Made by a program: the position numbers and the translations under genes
Origin: an uncultured Nitrosomonas sp.
Lineage (GTDB): Bacteria; Pseudomonadota; Gammaproteobacteria; Burkholderiales; Nitrosomonadaceae
Length of the DNA stretch: 64,000 nt
Reading direction: 5' to 3'
NCBI GenBank assembly: GCA_949281375.1
Contig: CASDLT010000010.1
Span: 1-64,000, forward strand
Notes under the pieces: model-generated
The model's database searches: none
What the model was told of the DNA's origin: nothing
What the model saw: only the letters and a program-made list of their open reading frames with translations
Part shown: positions 9,778 to 20,072 of the stretch, piece by piece
Numbering within the stretch: the first letter of the stretch is position 1
Layout: each line of letters starts with the position of its first letter

Positions 9778-10218
9778 TTAACGCTTAACAATCGGTAAAT
9801 TTGCACGTTTCCAGGTATCTATACCACCCATCAGATTAAATACCTGGGCAAATCCATTTTTCTTGAGTATCAAGCTGGGATGGTTTGATCGAATGCCACT
9901 GCGATAGATCATCACGATGGGTTTTTCCTTGAATTTTTGTAACTCAACCCACCGCTCTTCGATCTTTTCAGATGGAATATGCTTGGAATTTGGTAAATGA
10001 CCCGCTGCAAACTCACTGTCATCGCGTACGTCAAGGATCACTGCCTCCTGCTGATTGATCAATTGTATGGCAACACGAGTATCAATCTCTTTGATGCCTC
10101 GTTGCGTAACCAAGGGCCACAACAGCAATGCCCCGCTGATAATCGCTGTAATAAGAAACAGCAGATTCTCCAGCTTTAACAGAAAATGACTTTGATCTTG
10201 AAAGAATGATAATTCCAT
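9778..10218 (-). CDS. Membrane-anchored rhodanese-like protein lacking the active-site cysteine
   Basis: A 146-aa protein with one N-terminal membrane segment (LLFLITAIISGALLLWPLV) and a rhodanese domain at about residues 45-140 (VILDVRDDSEFAAGHLPNSKHIP). In active sulfurtransferases the loop reads Cys-x-x-Gly-x-Arg-Ser. Here it is Y-R-S-G-I-R-S, with Tyr105 where the persulfide-forming cysteine should be. It therefore probably does not transfer sulfur by the usual mechanism and may act by binding. It heads the cluster running to grxC and secB. Position and family are clear; function is not. Confidence 0.85.
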   Translation of the reverse strand: MELSFFQDQSHFLLKLENLLFLITAIISGALLLWPLVTQRGIKEIDTRVAIQLINQQEAVILDVRDDSEFAAGHLPNSKHIPSEKIEERWVELQKFKEKPIVMIYRSGIRSNHPSLILKKNGFAQVFNLMGGIDTWKRANLPIVKR

Positions 10219-10543
10219 ATGCTTATTTTATATATCCAATTTTTAATAGTATCAGAAACGCGAGAGAAAATTTGGCCTGACGACCCTACGAGAAAAGCGC
10301 GAGCGAAAAACCAGAATTTTTACTCGCATGATTAAATCTTTTGTCATGGAGGTCCAATTCTAACAAAAACAGATTCACTTCGAGCGAGGTTTATTACTCG
10401 TCCATACAATTCCACAAAAAAGTATATTACCTGCATTATATTCACGCAGAAAATCAGTCAGATGCTGCATTAGCTCCCAAAATATAATAAAATAGCCAAC
10501 AATTTTCACCCACTTTACAACCTCCCTTTCAATAAATATCACT
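10219..10543. other. Intergenic region between divergent rhodanese-like gene and gpmA
   Basis: This is a 325-bp divergent spacer. A TATAAT box at 10483-10488 on the forward strand is a plausible gpmA -10, but no good -35 and no clear Shine-Dalgarno precede gpmA. On the reverse strand a 31-codon ORF (10375-10470, MQHLTDFLREYNAG...) has GGGAG five bases before its ATG. I have no family match for it, so it is not listed as a gene. Confidence 0.4.
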
Positions 10544-11293
10544 ATGAAGAAAATCGTTCTCCTGCGACATGGAGAAAGTACCTGGAACAAAGAAAATCGT
10601 TTTACTGGCTGGACGGATGTGGATTTAACGCCCAAAGGTTTGCAGGAAGCCCGTAATGCCGGCCAACTTCTGAGAGATCAGGGGTATGCATTCGATGTAG
10701 CTTACACTTCAGTTCTAAAGCGCGCCATCCGGACTTTATGGATTGCGTTGGACGAAATGGATCAGATGTGGATTCCGATTCATCACACATGGCGCCTGAA
10801 TGAGCGACATTACGGCGCATTACAAGGATTGAACAAAGCAGAAACCGCAGCAAAATATGGGGATGAACAAGTATTGATCTGGCGCCGCAGTTATGACACC
10901 CGCCCGCCCGCCTTGACGACCGATGATGCTCGTTTTCCTGGCACTGATCCGCGTTATAAGGATTTACCTAGTAGAGACATTCCATTGACTGAGTGCCTCA
11001 AGGATACGGTTGAACGATTTTTGCCGTATTGGAATACCACCATAGCTCCTCAGGTTCAGGCAGGTAAAAGTGTAATCATCGCAGCGCATGGCAATTCATT
11101 GCGTGCATTGGTTAAATATTTGGACGACATGTCTGAGGAAGAAATTTTGAATTGTAATATTCCAACCGGCATCCCTTTGGTTTATGAGCTTGAGAACAAC
11201 ATGAAACCAATTCGGAGTTACTACTTGGGAAATGACGCTGAAGTACGAGAAGCAATGCAACTCGTAGCCAATCAGGGAAAATCGAACGCATAA
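10544..11293 (+). CDS. gpmA: 2,3-bisphosphoglycerate-dependent phosphoglycerate mutase
   Basis: A 249-aa cofactor-dependent glycolytic/gluconeogenic enzyme that interconverts 3- and 2-phosphoglycerate. The histidine-phosphatase signature [10 protein letters not shown] places the phosphorylated His at position 9. The second active-site histidine is His182 in AAHGNSLRA. The substrate-binding segment [15 protein letters not shown] is intact. Length equals the bacterial dPGM norm. It precedes envC and ctpA on the same strand, an order seen in other betaproteobacteria. Confidence 0.96.
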   Translation: MKKIVLLRHGESTWNKENRFTGWTDVDLTPKGLQEARNAGQLLRDQGYAFDVAYTSVLKRAIRTLWIALDEMDQMWIPIHHTWRLNERHYGALQGLNKAETAAKYGDEQVLIWRRSYDTRPPALTTDDARFPGTDPRYKDLPSRDIPLTECLKDTVERFLPYWNTTIAPQVQAGKSVIIAAHGNSLRALVKYLDDMSEEEILNCNIPTGIPLVYELENNMKPIRSYYLGNDAEVREAMQLVANQGKSNA

Positions 11294-11322
11294 GAATAAT
11301 CCATCATTCAACGAGGATTAAA

Positions 11323-11349
11323 ATGATTGTTCGCAAGCACCTATATTGA
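11323..11349 (+). CDS. Possible 8-residue leader cistron ahead of envC
   Basis: An ATG with a good upstream Shine-Dalgarno (CGAGGA, 7 nt) opens an 8-codon frame (MIVRKHLY) whose TGA overlaps the TTG start of envC as TTGA. The TTG itself has no Shine-Dalgarno of its own. A translation-coupling leader is therefore a reasonable reading. It could instead reflect a frame error at the junction. Confidence 0.35.
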   Translation: MIVRKHLY

Positions 11350-12566
11350 AAAAGAACCATCTAAAAAACAACACGTGTCAGACTACTCTTAAGGGGTATG
11401 GAAAAGTCTTTCTGTTTTGTGTTGTACTAACGTCACTTCAGTCATTGACCGCATTTGCCGACAATAAGGAAAATCTCAAGACCTTGCGTGAGCGAATCCA
11501 GTCTCTGCAAAAAGAACTAACTGCCAAAGAAGCACTTAAAAAAAACACATCCACTGCGTTGCAAGAAACTGAACGCGCCATTCATGCAATGAATGCAAAA
11601 TTATCCAAACTCAGCGAGAACCAGCGTCACGCGAATGCGGAATTGAAGCAATTACAAATTCAGTATGAGAAAACCAAACTTACAATCGAGACGGAGCAAC
11701 AACAATTAGAAAAATTGCTTTATCAGCAATATATTGGAGGTCAACAACACTACCTGCGCTTGGTGCTGAATCAACAAGACCCCAATCAATTGGCAAGGAA
11801 TTTCTATTACTATCAGCGTGTTTCATTGGCTCGATCAGAAAGTATCACCACACTACAGAACAACCAGTCCAACATTGAGACTCTAGTGCACGCAAGTAAT
11901 GCGAAAAAACAGCACATCGCTGCTCTTCAAATTGAGTACGCCGCACAGCAGAAAGCGCTGGAGCATGAAAAGCATAAACAACGCACGCTGCTATCCCAGG
12001 TTTCTGAACAAATCAGTCAGCAACAGCAAGAAATCACCACACTCAAAAATGACGAAAAACGCCTGACTGATCTGGTCAAAGAGATCAACAAACTCCTTGT
12101 CCAGGAAAAAAAAACCAAGGGTAATAGCATCAACAGCAAACTCCCAGATGCATCCACCACCGGGATGGCATTTACATCGCTTAAAGGAAAATTAAATTTG
12201 CCCGTTCGTGGGAAACTTCTGAATACCTTTGGCAGTCAACGTTCAGGTAAGCACGTAACTTGGAAAGGATTATTTATTCAGTCACCTAGCGGCAGCGAGG
12301 TAAAAGCGATTTCAGAAGGAAGAGTCGTATTTGCCGATTGGTTGAGAGGGTTCGGCAATTTGATCATTCTGGATCACGGGAATGGCTACATGAGTCTGTA
12401 TGGCAATAATGAGACACTGCACAAACAAGTGGGTAACATTATCCGCGGAGGCGATACAATAGCATCCGTTGGAAACAGCAGTGACAATTCAGATGCAGGC
12501 TTGTATTTTGAACTGCGCCATCAAGGCAAGCCATTTGACCCCTTGACATGGATAAAAATAGAATAA
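11346..12566 (+). CDS. envC: Murein hydrolase activator, EnvC-like (M23/LytM fold)
   Basis: A 406-aa exported protein: signal segment (VFLFCVVLTSLQSLTAFA), a long coiled coil at ~40-250 rich in Gln, Lys and Glu, and a C-terminal LytM/M23 domain (~285-404). The zinc-site positions are altered: KGLFIQ replaces the H-x-x-x-D motif and GLYFELR replaces HLHFE. This is expected of EnvC-type proteins, which activate amidases at the division septum rather than cut peptidoglycan. The start is a TTG; no in-frame ATG lies near the signal peptide. It sits between gpmA and ctpA, the usual neighbourhood. Confidence 0.88.
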   Translation: MKKNHLKNNTCQTTLKGYGKVFLFCVVLTSLQSLTAFADNKENLKTLRERIQSLQKELTAKEALKKNTSTALQETERAIHAMNAKLSKLSENQRHANAELKQLQIQYEKTKLTIETEQQQLEKLLYQQYIGGQQHYLRLVLNQQDPNQLARNFYYYQRVSLARSESITTLQNNQSNIETLVHASNAKKQHIAALQIEYAAQQKALEHEKHKQRTLLSQVSEQISQQQQEITTLKNDEKRLTDLVKEINKLLVQEKKTKGNSINSKLPDASTTGMAFTSLKGKLNLPVRGKLLNTFGSQRSGKHVTWKGLFIQSPSGSEVKAISEGRVVFADWLRGFGNLIILDHGNGYMSLYGNNETLHKQVGNIIRGGDTIASVGNSSDNSDAGLYFELRHQGKPFDPLTWIKIE

Positions 12567-12612
12567 CTGTGACTTGTATTTACATTAATTCGATCAATTC
12601 GGAGATAGGATC

Positions 12613-14052
12613 ATGAGTAACGTCGTTAAAAAAACAGGCTTAATTCTGATTGGCATCATTACCGGCATGATGCTCAGTCTGAATTTTTCCGCGATTGCCA
12701 AAAAAGATAACATCGAGGCAATCCACCCGCTTCCTATCGAAGAATTACGTACATTTGCTCAGGTGTTCGGCCGGATCAAAAGTGATTACGTCGAAACCGT
12801 GGAAGACAAGAAGCTGATTACTGAAGCCATCAACGGCATGCTGGTGGGATTAGATCCGCATTCGTCCTATCTCGACAAGGATGACTACAAAGAATTGCAA
12901 ATTGGCACGCAGGGTGAATTCGGCGGACTCGGCATTCAAGTAACGATGGAAGATGGCGTCGTTAAAGTTATTTCTCCGATAGAAGATACTCCCGCGTTTC
13001 GTGCCGGCATTAAAACCGGTGATTTGATTGTTAAACTCGATGACACCGTCGTCAAAGGCATGACGCTTAACGACGCCATCAAGTTGATGCGCGGCAAGCC
13101 CAATACCTCCATCAAGATTACGATTGTTCGTGAAGGCGAAACAGAACCCCTGGTTTTCAATTTGGTTCGCGATATTATAAAAATACAAAGCGTCAAATCA
13201 AAAATGATTGAACCTGGTTACGCTTATATTCGAATCACGCAATTTCAGGAACAAACTGGTGAAAATCTAGCACAAGCCATTAAAACGCTGTTCGCACAGA
13301 ATACCGGCACCATGAAAGGATTGATTCTGGATCTGCGCAATGACCCAGGTGGACTTCTGAACGGGGCTGTGGCTGTTTCCGCTGCATTCTTGCCCGAAAA
13401 TGCGCTGGTCGTTTATACCGAAGGACGCAGTGCCGACGCAAAAATGAAATTACATGCCAATCCTGAGTATTATTTGCGCGGTCCGGACGATGATTACTTA
13501 AAAGGCTTGCCAGCCGCAGTCAAAACCGTGCCGATGATCACTCTCGTCAATGGCGGCTCTGCGTCGGCCTCCGAAATTGTTGCGGGCGCTCTGCAGGATC
13601 ACAAACGCTCTATCGTGATGGGTTCCCAAACGTTCGGAAAAGGTTCGGTACAAACCATATTGCCCTTGGGCAACAATACAGCTATCAAACTGACCACGGC
13701 CCGTTATTACACACCTAACGGTCAGTCTATCCAGGCAAAAGGCATCACGCCCGATATTCTGGATGAAACTGACACCGGTGATGATCAGCGTTTGCGTGAA
13801 TCAGATTTGAATCGTCATCTGTCCAGCGGCAAGAAAAGTGAAGAAAAAGCGGCATCAGATAATGAAAAAGCAGCGCAAAAGAATGCCAACAACAAAAAAG
13901 GCAAAGAAAAAGACAAAAAAGATAACGACAAGAAAAACAAAGCCCCTCTGGAATTCGGATCGGCAGATGACTTGTTGTTAACACAAGCGATGAATTACTT
14001 CAAAGGTATTACTTCGGCTCCCGAGAAAAAAACCGCCGGAACAGATAGCTGA
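12613..14052 (+). CDS. Carboxy-terminal processing protease (S41 family, CtpA-like)
   Basis: A 479-aa periplasmic serine protease. It has an N-terminal membrane/signal segment (TGLILIGIITGMMLSLNF), a PDZ domain at ~95-180 (GGLGIQVT, DTPAFRAGIKTGDLI), and the S41 core with the Ser/Lys dyad Ser318 (NGGSASASE) and Lys343 (FGKGSVQ) at the standard 25-residue spacing. Between ~395 and 440 is a low-complexity Lys/Asp/Asn linker (KKGKEKDKKDNDKKNK) before a conserved short tail. The SD is GGAGATAGG. It follows envC closely, and both act on the cell envelope. Confidence 0.93.
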   Translation: MSNVVKKTGLILIGIITGMMLSLNFSAIAKKDNIEAIHPLPIEELRTFAQVFGRIKSDYVETVEDKKLITEAINGMLVGLDPHSSYLDKDDYKELQIGTQGEFGGLGIQVTMEDGVVKVISPIEDTPAFRAGIKTGDLIVKLDDTVVKGMTLNDAIKLMRGKPNTSIKITIVREGETEPLVFNLVRDIIKIQSVKSKMIEPGYAYIRITQFQEQTGENLAQAIKTLFAQNTGTMKGLILDLRNDPGGLLNGAVAVSAAFLPENALVVYTEGRSADAKMKLHANPEYYLRGPDDDYLKGLPAAVKTVPMITLVNGGSASASEIVAGALQDHKRSIVMGSQTFGKGSVQTILPLGNNTAIKLTTARYYTPNGQSIQAKGITPDILDETDTGDDQRLRESDLNRHLSSGKKSEEKAASDNEKAAQKNANNKKGKEKDKKDNDKKNKAPLEFGSADDLLLTQAMNYFKGITSAPEKKTAGTDS

Positions 14053-14063
14053 TTCCGGGAGCC

Positions 14064-14810
14064 GTGAATGACGATCAACTTCTACGGTACAGTCGACACA
14101 TCCTGTTGCCGCAGATCGATATTGCCGGACAGGAGAAACTTAATCGCTCACGTGTACTCATCATAGGTGCTGGCGGCTTGGGTTCTCCGGTGGCGATGTA
14201 TCTCGCCGCCAGCGGCGTCGGAAACCTGATCATCTGTGATGGCGATCAGGTTGACCTGACCAATCTGCAGCGGCAGATCATTCATCGCACTCATTCCATT
14301 GGCCTTCCCAAAGCCGTCTCTGCCAAGCAAACCCTCGACGGCATCAATCCAAACGTCAAGATCACAGCAATCGAAGAACGCGTCGATGCGGCACGATTGC
14401 TGCAATTTATCGCGGAAGCCGATGCGGTGGTAGATGCAACTGACAACTTTACCGCGCGTCATGACATCAATCGGGCTTGTGTGATTCATAAAAAACCATT
14501 AATTTCAGGGGCTGCGGTACGGTTTGAGGGCCAGATAAGCGTATTTGATTTACGCACAGCGAACAGTCCGTGCTATCACTGCCTATATCCCGACATCGGT
14601 CAGCCGGATGACATGCCTTGCGCCATAATGGGAGTATTTTCTCCGCTGGTGGGCATCATTGGTTGCATGCAAGCGGCAGAGACACTGAAAATAATACTGA
14701 ATATCGGGCAAAGCTTGAACGGAAGACTACAGATTCTGGACGGCCTGACGATGAATTGGCGCACGGTAAAAATTCCTCAAGATCCCGGCTGCACAATATG
14801 CCACGCTTGA
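14064..14810 (+). CDS. moeB: ThiF/MoeB-family adenylyltransferase
   Basis: A 248-aa E1-like enzyme that adenylates the C-terminal glycine of a small sulfur carrier (MoaD or ThiS). The nucleotide-binding loop VLIIGAGGLGSPVAMYLAAS and the NLQRQIIH segment (Arg finger) are standard. Two CxxC zinc pairs are present (CYHC and CTIC). The length matches MoeB/ThiF. Because MoeB and ThiF are hard to separate by sequence and no moa or thi genes are adjacent, the symbol is tentative. It starts 12 bp after ctpA and probably shares its transcript. Confidence 0.85.
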   Translation: MNDDQLLRYSRHILLPQIDIAGQEKLNRSRVLIIGAGGLGSPVAMYLAASGVGNLIICDGDQVDLTNLQRQIIHRTHSIGLPKAVSAKQTLDGINPNVKITAIEERVDAARLLQFIAEADAVVDATDNFTARHDINRACVIHKKPLISGAAVRFEGQISVFDLRTANSPCYHCLYPDIGQPDDMPCAIMGVFSPLVGIIGCMQAAETLKIILNIGQSLNGRLQILDGLTMNWRTVKIPQDPGCTICHA

Positions 14811-14843
14811 ACCTTACAAATCGTCCTTTGAATCCGAAACGCC

Positions 14844-15455
14844 TCAATGGCGCACCAACAATTCATTCGGCAACACCATCAAGCGCTGCTTTTCCCAATT
14901 TGCCAATGGGTCACGAGTAAATTCGCTGTGCACAAACTGATACCACCTTCCTACCACAAAACACATTAGCACATTGGCTTGAGCCGCCACATTGATAGAT
15001 GTCTTGATCTGTTCTTCGCTGATGGCAAAACGCACTGCCTGCTTTAATGTTGCTTCCAGTCGACCATGCAGTTGATCGATTCGTGACTGCAAATGCGCAC
15101 TCTCCCCGATGAGAATGTCGCCGATGAGGATACGTGTCAGCCCCGGATTTTTGCGCGAAAAACCTAATAACAACAGTACCATCTTCTCAACTTTCTGAAG
15201 ACCTGACTGATCTTCCTGAAGCAGATTGCCAAGCAAAGGAAACACGGTTTTTTCAATGAATATGATAAGAGCTTCGAACATTCGGGATTTATTCGCAAAG
15301 CAACGATAAATCGAGGATTCGGAAATTCTCAGTCGAGCAGCTAAAGCTTTGATAGTGATAGTGTGCCTGGATGTATGCTCCAGCATTTCTGCCAGCGCCT
15401 GCAGAATCAAATCCTGTCTTTCGCTAAATGCTAAGGATGGGTATGAATGTTTCAA
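14844..15455 (-). CDS. slmA: Nucleoid occlusion factor, SlmA-type TetR-family regulator
   Basis: A 203-aa TetR-fold protein. The N-terminal helix-turn-helix (ITIKALAARLRISESSIYRCFANKSRMFEALI, ~33-64) is followed by the SlmA-like body with NPGLTRILIGDILIGE and RIDQLHGRLEATLKQA. The C-terminal segment (LMCFVVGRWYQFVHSEFTRDPLANW) closely resembles that of SlmA. SlmA binds DNA sites spread over the chromosome and blocks FtsZ assembly over the nucleoid. It is convergent with the moeB-like gene and divergent from ribF. Confidence 0.87.
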   Translation of the reverse strand: MKHSYPSLAFSERQDLILQALAEMLEHTSRHTITIKALAARLRISESSIYRCFANKSRMFEALIIFIEKTVFPLLGNLLQEDQSGLQKVEKMVLLLLGFSRKNPGLTRILIGDILIGESAHLQSRIDQLHGRLEATLKQAVRFAISEEQIKTSINVAAQANVLMCFVVGRWYQFVHSEFTRDPLANWEKQRLMVLPNELLVRH

Positions 15456-15688
15456 GGAATAATCGAAAAAAATAGTAGATAAGTTCTAGCCCCAAAACCA
15501 TCATCTGGTTTTTGAAGCAATGCTTTCAGGCACTATTATAACTTCTCCGGGAAGCATTGAATCACGACGAATCCGATAGAACAATCCATCGTTCGAATAA
15601 GCTCTGAAAATCAATGCTGACCATCTCATACCGGGTAGACCAATTTACTGCAAACACGCTAGAATCAGCAATTTTTGGATTTCTGCTC

Positions 15689-16669
15689 ATGCACACTTGG
15701 CGCAAAGCATCGTTACGCACCCAACCAGCGACGCCGATTGCATTGACGATAGGCAATTTTGACGGTGTCCATCTAGGCCATCAAGCTATGCTTCATCGAT
15801 TAAGAGAAGCCGCTCATCGGCTGGCGCTGCCGGCGTGTGTGCTGACTTTCGAGCCTCATCCACGTGAATTTTTTTCTCCAGATCAGGCGCCGGTACGACT
15901 GAGCAGTCTGCGCGAGAAAATGACCTATCTGATCGACGCCGGCATCGATTGCATTCATGTATGCCAATTCGATTACGAATTTGCACAAATGACCCCGAAG
16001 CAATTCATAACGCACATTTTAAACCGGACATTGAGGGTTCGCTGGCTATTGGTCGGTGACGACTTTCGCTTTGGCGCACGCCGCAGCGGCGACTTCAACA
16101 TGTTGCAAGCATACTCGGCTGCTAATGACTTTACTGTTGAGACGATGCCCAGCATAACACTGAATGGTCAACGCATCTCGAGCACCGCAATACGGAAAGC
16201 ACTCACGGAAGGAGATTTGAATACGGCGCGGAAACTGCTGGGCAGGACTTATAGTATTAGCGGGCGGGTAATTCATGGGGATAAGCTAGGAAAGAAAATC
16301 GGCTTTCCCACCGCCAATATTCAGTTACAACACAACCGCCCACCGCTATCCGGCATTTTTGTGGTATCGGTAGCCGGCGCCCTGCGATCATCGCCCATGA
16401 CACCCTTGCCTGGGGTTGCTAGTCTCGGGGTGCGGCCTACTACGCATGAAAATGGCAAACCGGTGCTGGAAGTGTACTTATTTGACTTTGATGATGAGAT
16501 TTATGGACAGCATATACAGATCGATTTTCTGCACAAGCTGCGCGATGAAGAAAAATATACCGACATTGACGCTCTCATTCAGCAGATCAAAACCGATGTG
16601 GCACAAGCCAAGGATTTTTTCATGACGTCTCCCCTTCATTCAAGTAGCATGTGCAGCAACAACATATAA
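15689..16669 (+). CDS. ribF: Bifunctional riboflavin kinase/FAD synthetase
   Basis: Makes FMN and FAD from riboflavin. The N-terminal FAD-synthetase domain has the nucleotidyl-transferase motif TIGNFDGVHLGH and a later ISSTAIRKAL. The C-terminal flavokinase domain has GKKIGFPTANI and GVASLGVRPT. I prefer the ATG at 15689 (326 aa, MHTWRKASLRTQP) over the track start 25 codons upstream, because the extra residues are not part of the family fold. The Shine-Dalgarno for either start is weak. ribF-ileS-lspA is a conserved proteobacterial operon and the three genes here are closely spaced. Confidence 0.93.
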   Translation: MHTWRKASLRTQPATPIALTIGNFDGVHLGHQAMLHRLREAAHRLALPACVLTFEPHPREFFSPDQAPVRLSSLREKMTYLIDAGIDCIHVCQFDYEFAQMTPKQFITHILNRTLRVRWLLVGDDFRFGARRSGDFNMLQAYSAANDFTVETMPSITLNGQRISSTAIRKALTEGDLNTARKLLGRTYSISGRVIHGDKLGKKIGFPTANIQLQHNRPPLSGIFVVSVAGALRSSPMTPLPGVASLGVRPTTHENGKPVLEVYLFDFDDEIYGQHIQIDFLHKLRDEEKYTDIDALIQQIKTDVAQAKDFFMTSPLHSSSMCSNNI

Positions 16670-16687
16670 TCTATTCAATTTATTTTC

Positions 16688-19477
16688 ATGACCGACTATA
16701 AGAAAACGCTCAATTTACTTGACACGTCTTTCCCCATGCGTGGCAATCTGGCCAGCCGTGAACCTGCCATGTTAGCCGCCTGGCAAGAAAAGAATCTGTA
16801 TCAAAAAATCCGCGATACCAGCAAAGGGCGGCCACTGTTCATTTTGCATGACGGCCCCCCCTATGCAAACGGCGACATCCACATCGGTCATGCCGTCAAC
16901 AAAATCCTCAAGGACATCATCATCAAGAGCAAGACGCTCTCTGGTTTCGATGCACCTTATGTTCCTGGCTGGGATTGCCATGGCTTGCCGATCGAACATC
17001 AGATCGAGAAAAAACACGGAAAGCACTTGCCTGCTGATAAAGTGCGCGAGCTTTGCCGTGCATTTGCAAAGGAACAAGTAGAGCGGCAAAAAAGAGATTT
17101 CATCCGGCTGGGCGTATTAGGAGATTGGGAGCACCCCTATCTCACGATGAACTTCGAGACTGAGGCGGGTATCATTCGCGCATTGGGCAAGATTTACCAG
17201 AACGGTTATCTGTATCAAGGCCAGAAGCCTGTAAACTGGTGCATTGACTGCGGCTCAGCATTGGCTGAAGCTGAAGTGGAATATGAAGACAAGCATTCGC
17301 CGGCAATCGATGTGGGCTTTGAAGTGCAATCCGCTGCGCATCCTTTGCTCAGCAAAGCATTTGAAGTTGATCTGCCAGCTGATTCCCGGGCCTATGCGAT
17401 CATCTGGACGACCACACCCTGGACATTGCCAGCCAATCAGGCAGTCAGCATACACCCCGATTCCGATTACGCCCTGATTCAATCCGATCGCGGCTTGCTG
17501 ATTCTGGCAGAAGAACTAAAACAAGATTGCCTGGAGCGGTATCAGCTAAGCGGAACAACGCTGGCGATATGCAAAGGCCAAGTGCTGGAACATCTCCCGC
17601 TGCAGCATCCTTTTGAAGCGCGCCAGGTCGGCATTATTTGCGGCAAGCACGTCACGCTGGACGCCGGCACCGGCTTAGTTCATACCGCTCCCGCGCACGG
17701 CCTGGACGACTATGTGGTCGGTCAAAAATACAACCTGCCGAGCGACAGTCCGGTAGATGGAAACGGCAAATTCCTGGACAGTACGGCTCTTGTCGGCGGT
17801 TTGTCCGTTTGGAAAGCCAACGACGTGGTCATTGATACGCTCAAGACCAGCGGTCACTTATTTTGCCTAAAAAAAATAGATCATAGCTATCCGCATTGCT
17901 GGCGCCATAAAACCCCCATCATTTTCCGAGCTACCCCACAGTGGTTCATAGGCATGAATCAACATCGCTCGAACGCTACGGAAACATTGCGCGAGCTGGC
18001 CATGCAAGCAGTCGAGTCGACTGCATTTTTTCCTGCATGGGGCAGAGCACGTCTGGAGGCTATGATCAAGAATCGTCCAGACTGGTGCATATCGCGGCAA
18101 CGGAATTGGGGTGTGCCGATGACTTTTTTTGTGCATAAGGAAACGCATGCACTTCATCCCCGTTCGCTCGAATTACTCGAACAAGTCGCACAGCGAGTTG
18201 AACAACAAGGCATAGAAGCCTGGTTTGCGCTGAAGGCTGCCGAATTGCTCGGCGATGAAGCCAGCGATTATCATAAGCTGACCGATACGCTGGATGTGTG
18301 GTTTGATTCCGGAACCACACATGACACTGTGGTCAAAACTGATACGCATATGAAATTGCCAGTTGATTTATATCTCGAAGGTTCTGATCAACATCGCGGC
18401 TGGTTTCAATCTTCTTTGCTGACCGGCTGCGCCATCAATGACCGCGCACCCTACGAGGCATTACTGACGCATGGTTTCGTCGTCGATGGCAATGGCCATA
18501 AAATGAGCAAATCCAAAGGCAACGTCATCGCACCGCAAAAAGTAATGGATACTTCCGGTGCCGATATTCTGCGTTTATGGGTCGCATCAACCGATTATTC
18601 TGGCGAGCTCTCGATTTCGGAAGAAATTCTGAAACGAGTGATTGAGAGTTACCGGCGCATTCGTAATACCTTACGTTTTCTGTTGGCCAATCTGATGGAT
18701 TTCGATCCTGAATCCGATATGATCGCAATCTCGGATTGTCTGGAAATCGATCGCTATATGTTGGCGTACACCGAAGCATTTCAGAAGGATCTCACGCAGA
18801 GCTATGACCGCTACGAGTTTCATCAGGTCGTTCATAAATTGCACAATTTTTGTTCCGAAGACCTGGGAGGATTCTATTTGGATATCCTCAAGGATCGTTT
18901 ATATACAGCAGGCCGCACTGGCTTGCCGCGCCGGTCTGCGCAAACCGTATTGCATCATATCACCCATAGCCTGGTGCGACTGTTTGCGCCTATTCTTAGT
19001 TTCACGTCCGATGAAGTATGGACGCATCTTGCCGGGGATGCCGAAGACAGCGTGCTGCTACATACGTGGCATGCTTTTCCTACTCAGTCTGACGATTCCT
19101 CCTTACAGCAACGCTGGTCGACGATACGAGCGATACGTTCACAGGTGCTCAAAAAACTCGAGGATTCTCGCACTCAAGGAGATATCGGCTCCTCATTGGC
19201 TGCAACGGTCGAAATTCGTGCAAACAAAGAAGATTTCAACGTGCTGAGTGCGTTAGGAAATGACTTACGTTTTGTATTGATAGTTTCTGAAGCGAGTGTG
19301 GTTGAGGCCAGCCATCCGGAACAGCAGGGCATATTGGTATCACCCAGTAAATACGAAAAATGTGAACGGTGCTGGCATTATCGTCATGATGTCGGTCAGC
19401 ACGCTGACCACCCGACATTGTGCGAACGCTGCATTACCAATCTCTACGGTGCAGGTGAAAGCCGGCATTTTGCATAG
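16688..19477 (+). CDS. ileS: Isoleucyl-tRNA synthetase
   Basis: A 929-aa class I aminoacyl-tRNA synthetase. The HIGH motif is at residues 65-68 ([10 protein letters not shown]) and the KMSKS loop reads [10 protein letters not shown]. The large editing domain contains [13 protein letters not shown]-terminal zinc-finger-like pair (CERCWHY and LCERC) is typical of bacterial-type IleS. Length matches E. coli (938 aa). It starts 18 bp after ribF and is followed by lspA. Confidence 0.97.
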   Translation: MTDYKKTLNLLDTSFPMRGNLASREPAMLAAWQEKNLYQKIRDTSKGRPLFILHDGPPYANGDIHIGHAVNKILKDIIIKSKTLSGFDAPYVPGWDCHGLPIEHQIEKKHGKHLPADKVRELCRAFAKEQVERQKRDFIRLGVLGDWEHPYLTMNFETEAGIIRALGKIYQNGYLYQGQKPVNWCIDCGSALAEAEVEYEDKHSPAIDVGFEVQSAAHPLLSKAFEVDLPADSRAYAIIWTTTPWTLPANQAVSIHPDSDYALIQSDRGLLILAEELKQDCLERYQLSGTTLAICKGQVLEHLPLQHPFEARQVGIICGKHVTLDAGTGLVHTAPAHGLDDYVVGQKYNLPSDSPVDGNGKFLDSTALVGGLSVWKANDVVIDTLKTSGHLFCLKKIDHSYPHCWRHKTPIIFRATPQWFIGMNQHRSNATETLRELAMQAVESTAFFPAWGRARLEAMIKNRPDWCISRQRNWGVPMTFFVHKETHALHPRSLELLEQVAQRVEQQGIEAWFALKAAELLGDEASDYHKLTDTLDVWFDSGTTHDTVVKTDTHMKLPVDLYLEGSDQHRGWFQSSLLTGCAINDRAPYEALLTHGFVVDGNGHKMSKSKGNVIAPQKVMDTSGADILRLWVASTDYSGELSISEEILKRVIESYRRIRNTLRFLLANLMDFDPESDMIAISDCLEIDRYMLAYTEAFQKDLTQSYDRYEFHQVVHKLHNFCSEDLGGFYLDILKDRLYTAGRTGLPRRSAQTVLHHITHSLVRLFAPILSFTSDEVWTHLAGDAEDSVLLHTWHAFPTQSDDSSLQQRWSTIRAIRSQVLKKLEDSRTQGDIGSSLAATVEIRANKEDFNVLSALGNDLRFVLIVSEASVVEASHPEQQGILVSPSKYEKCERCWHYRHDVGQHADHPTLCERCITNLYGAGESRHFA

Positions 19478-19508
19478 CTCAGGCTATAACTCCACGCGGA
19501 ATTGACTC

Positions 19509-20009
19509 ATGAGACTCTCGATTTGCTTAACCATTGCACTAATCATTTTGACGTTTGACCTGGCGACCAAGTATTGGGTGGAATCCGCGTTGACATTCGG
19601 CCAAATGATTCCGGTAACGAGCTTTTTCAACATCGTGCTAACCTACAATCCTGGCGCTGCATTCAGTTTGCTTAGCGACCAGCCGGGCTGGCAGCGCTGG
19701 TTCCTCAGTATTATTGCGGGCGGTGCTGCGCTGGTGATCGTATACATGCTCAACAAATATCATCAGGAAAAATTATTCTGCCTATCATTGAGCTTTATTT
19801 TAGGGGGAGCGCTGGGCAATTTATACGATCGCATCACCTTGGGTCATGTGGTCGATTTTCTGGATTTTTATATCGGTGAGAATCATTGGCCGGCGTTTAA
19901 CATTGCCGATTCTGCGATATTTATAGGAGCGGCATTGATGATTTACGACAGCTTTAGAAACAAGGAAAAAGAAAAACACCCAAGTTCAGAAAAAATAGCC
20001 AGGAAATAA
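19509..20009 (+). CDS. lspA: Lipoprotein signal peptidase (signal peptidase II)
   Basis: A 166-aa inner-membrane aspartyl protease with four transmembrane segments. It removes signal peptides from prolipoproteins. The catalytic dyad is visible as Asp116 (HVVDFLDF) and Asp134 (FNIADSAIFIG). The conserved NPGAAFS and GNLYDRI motifs are intact. It is the last gene of ribF-ileS-lspA. Many predicted lipoproteins in this window would be its substrates. Confidence 0.96.
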   Translation: MRLSICLTIALIILTFDLATKYWVESALTFGQMIPVTSFFNIVLTYNPGAAFSLLSDQPGWQRWFLSIIAGGAALVIVYMLNKYHQEKLFCLSLSFILGGALGNLYDRITLGHVVDFLDFYIGENHWPAFNIADSAIFIGAALMIYDSFRNKEKEKHPSSEKIARK

Positions 20010-20010
20010 C

Positions 20011-20047
20011 CCGATCAAATCTACATCATGCGGCTTATTTGGATCGG
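20011..20047. terminator. Hairpin between convergent lspA and small lipoprotein gene
   Basis: CCGATCAAAT pairs with ATTTGGATCGG with one bulge, just after the lspA stop and before the end of the opposing small gene. There is no long T tract, so the terminator role is inferred from location and symmetry. Confidence 0.45.
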
Positions 20048-20072
20048 TTCGCTCATCACTATGTGATTAAAA

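Noticed and set aside
10375-10635. 86-aa reverse ORF overlapping the gpmA start
   Set aside because: The long form lies antisense in gpmA. Only its 31-codon end has a Shine-Dalgarno, and that is unproven.
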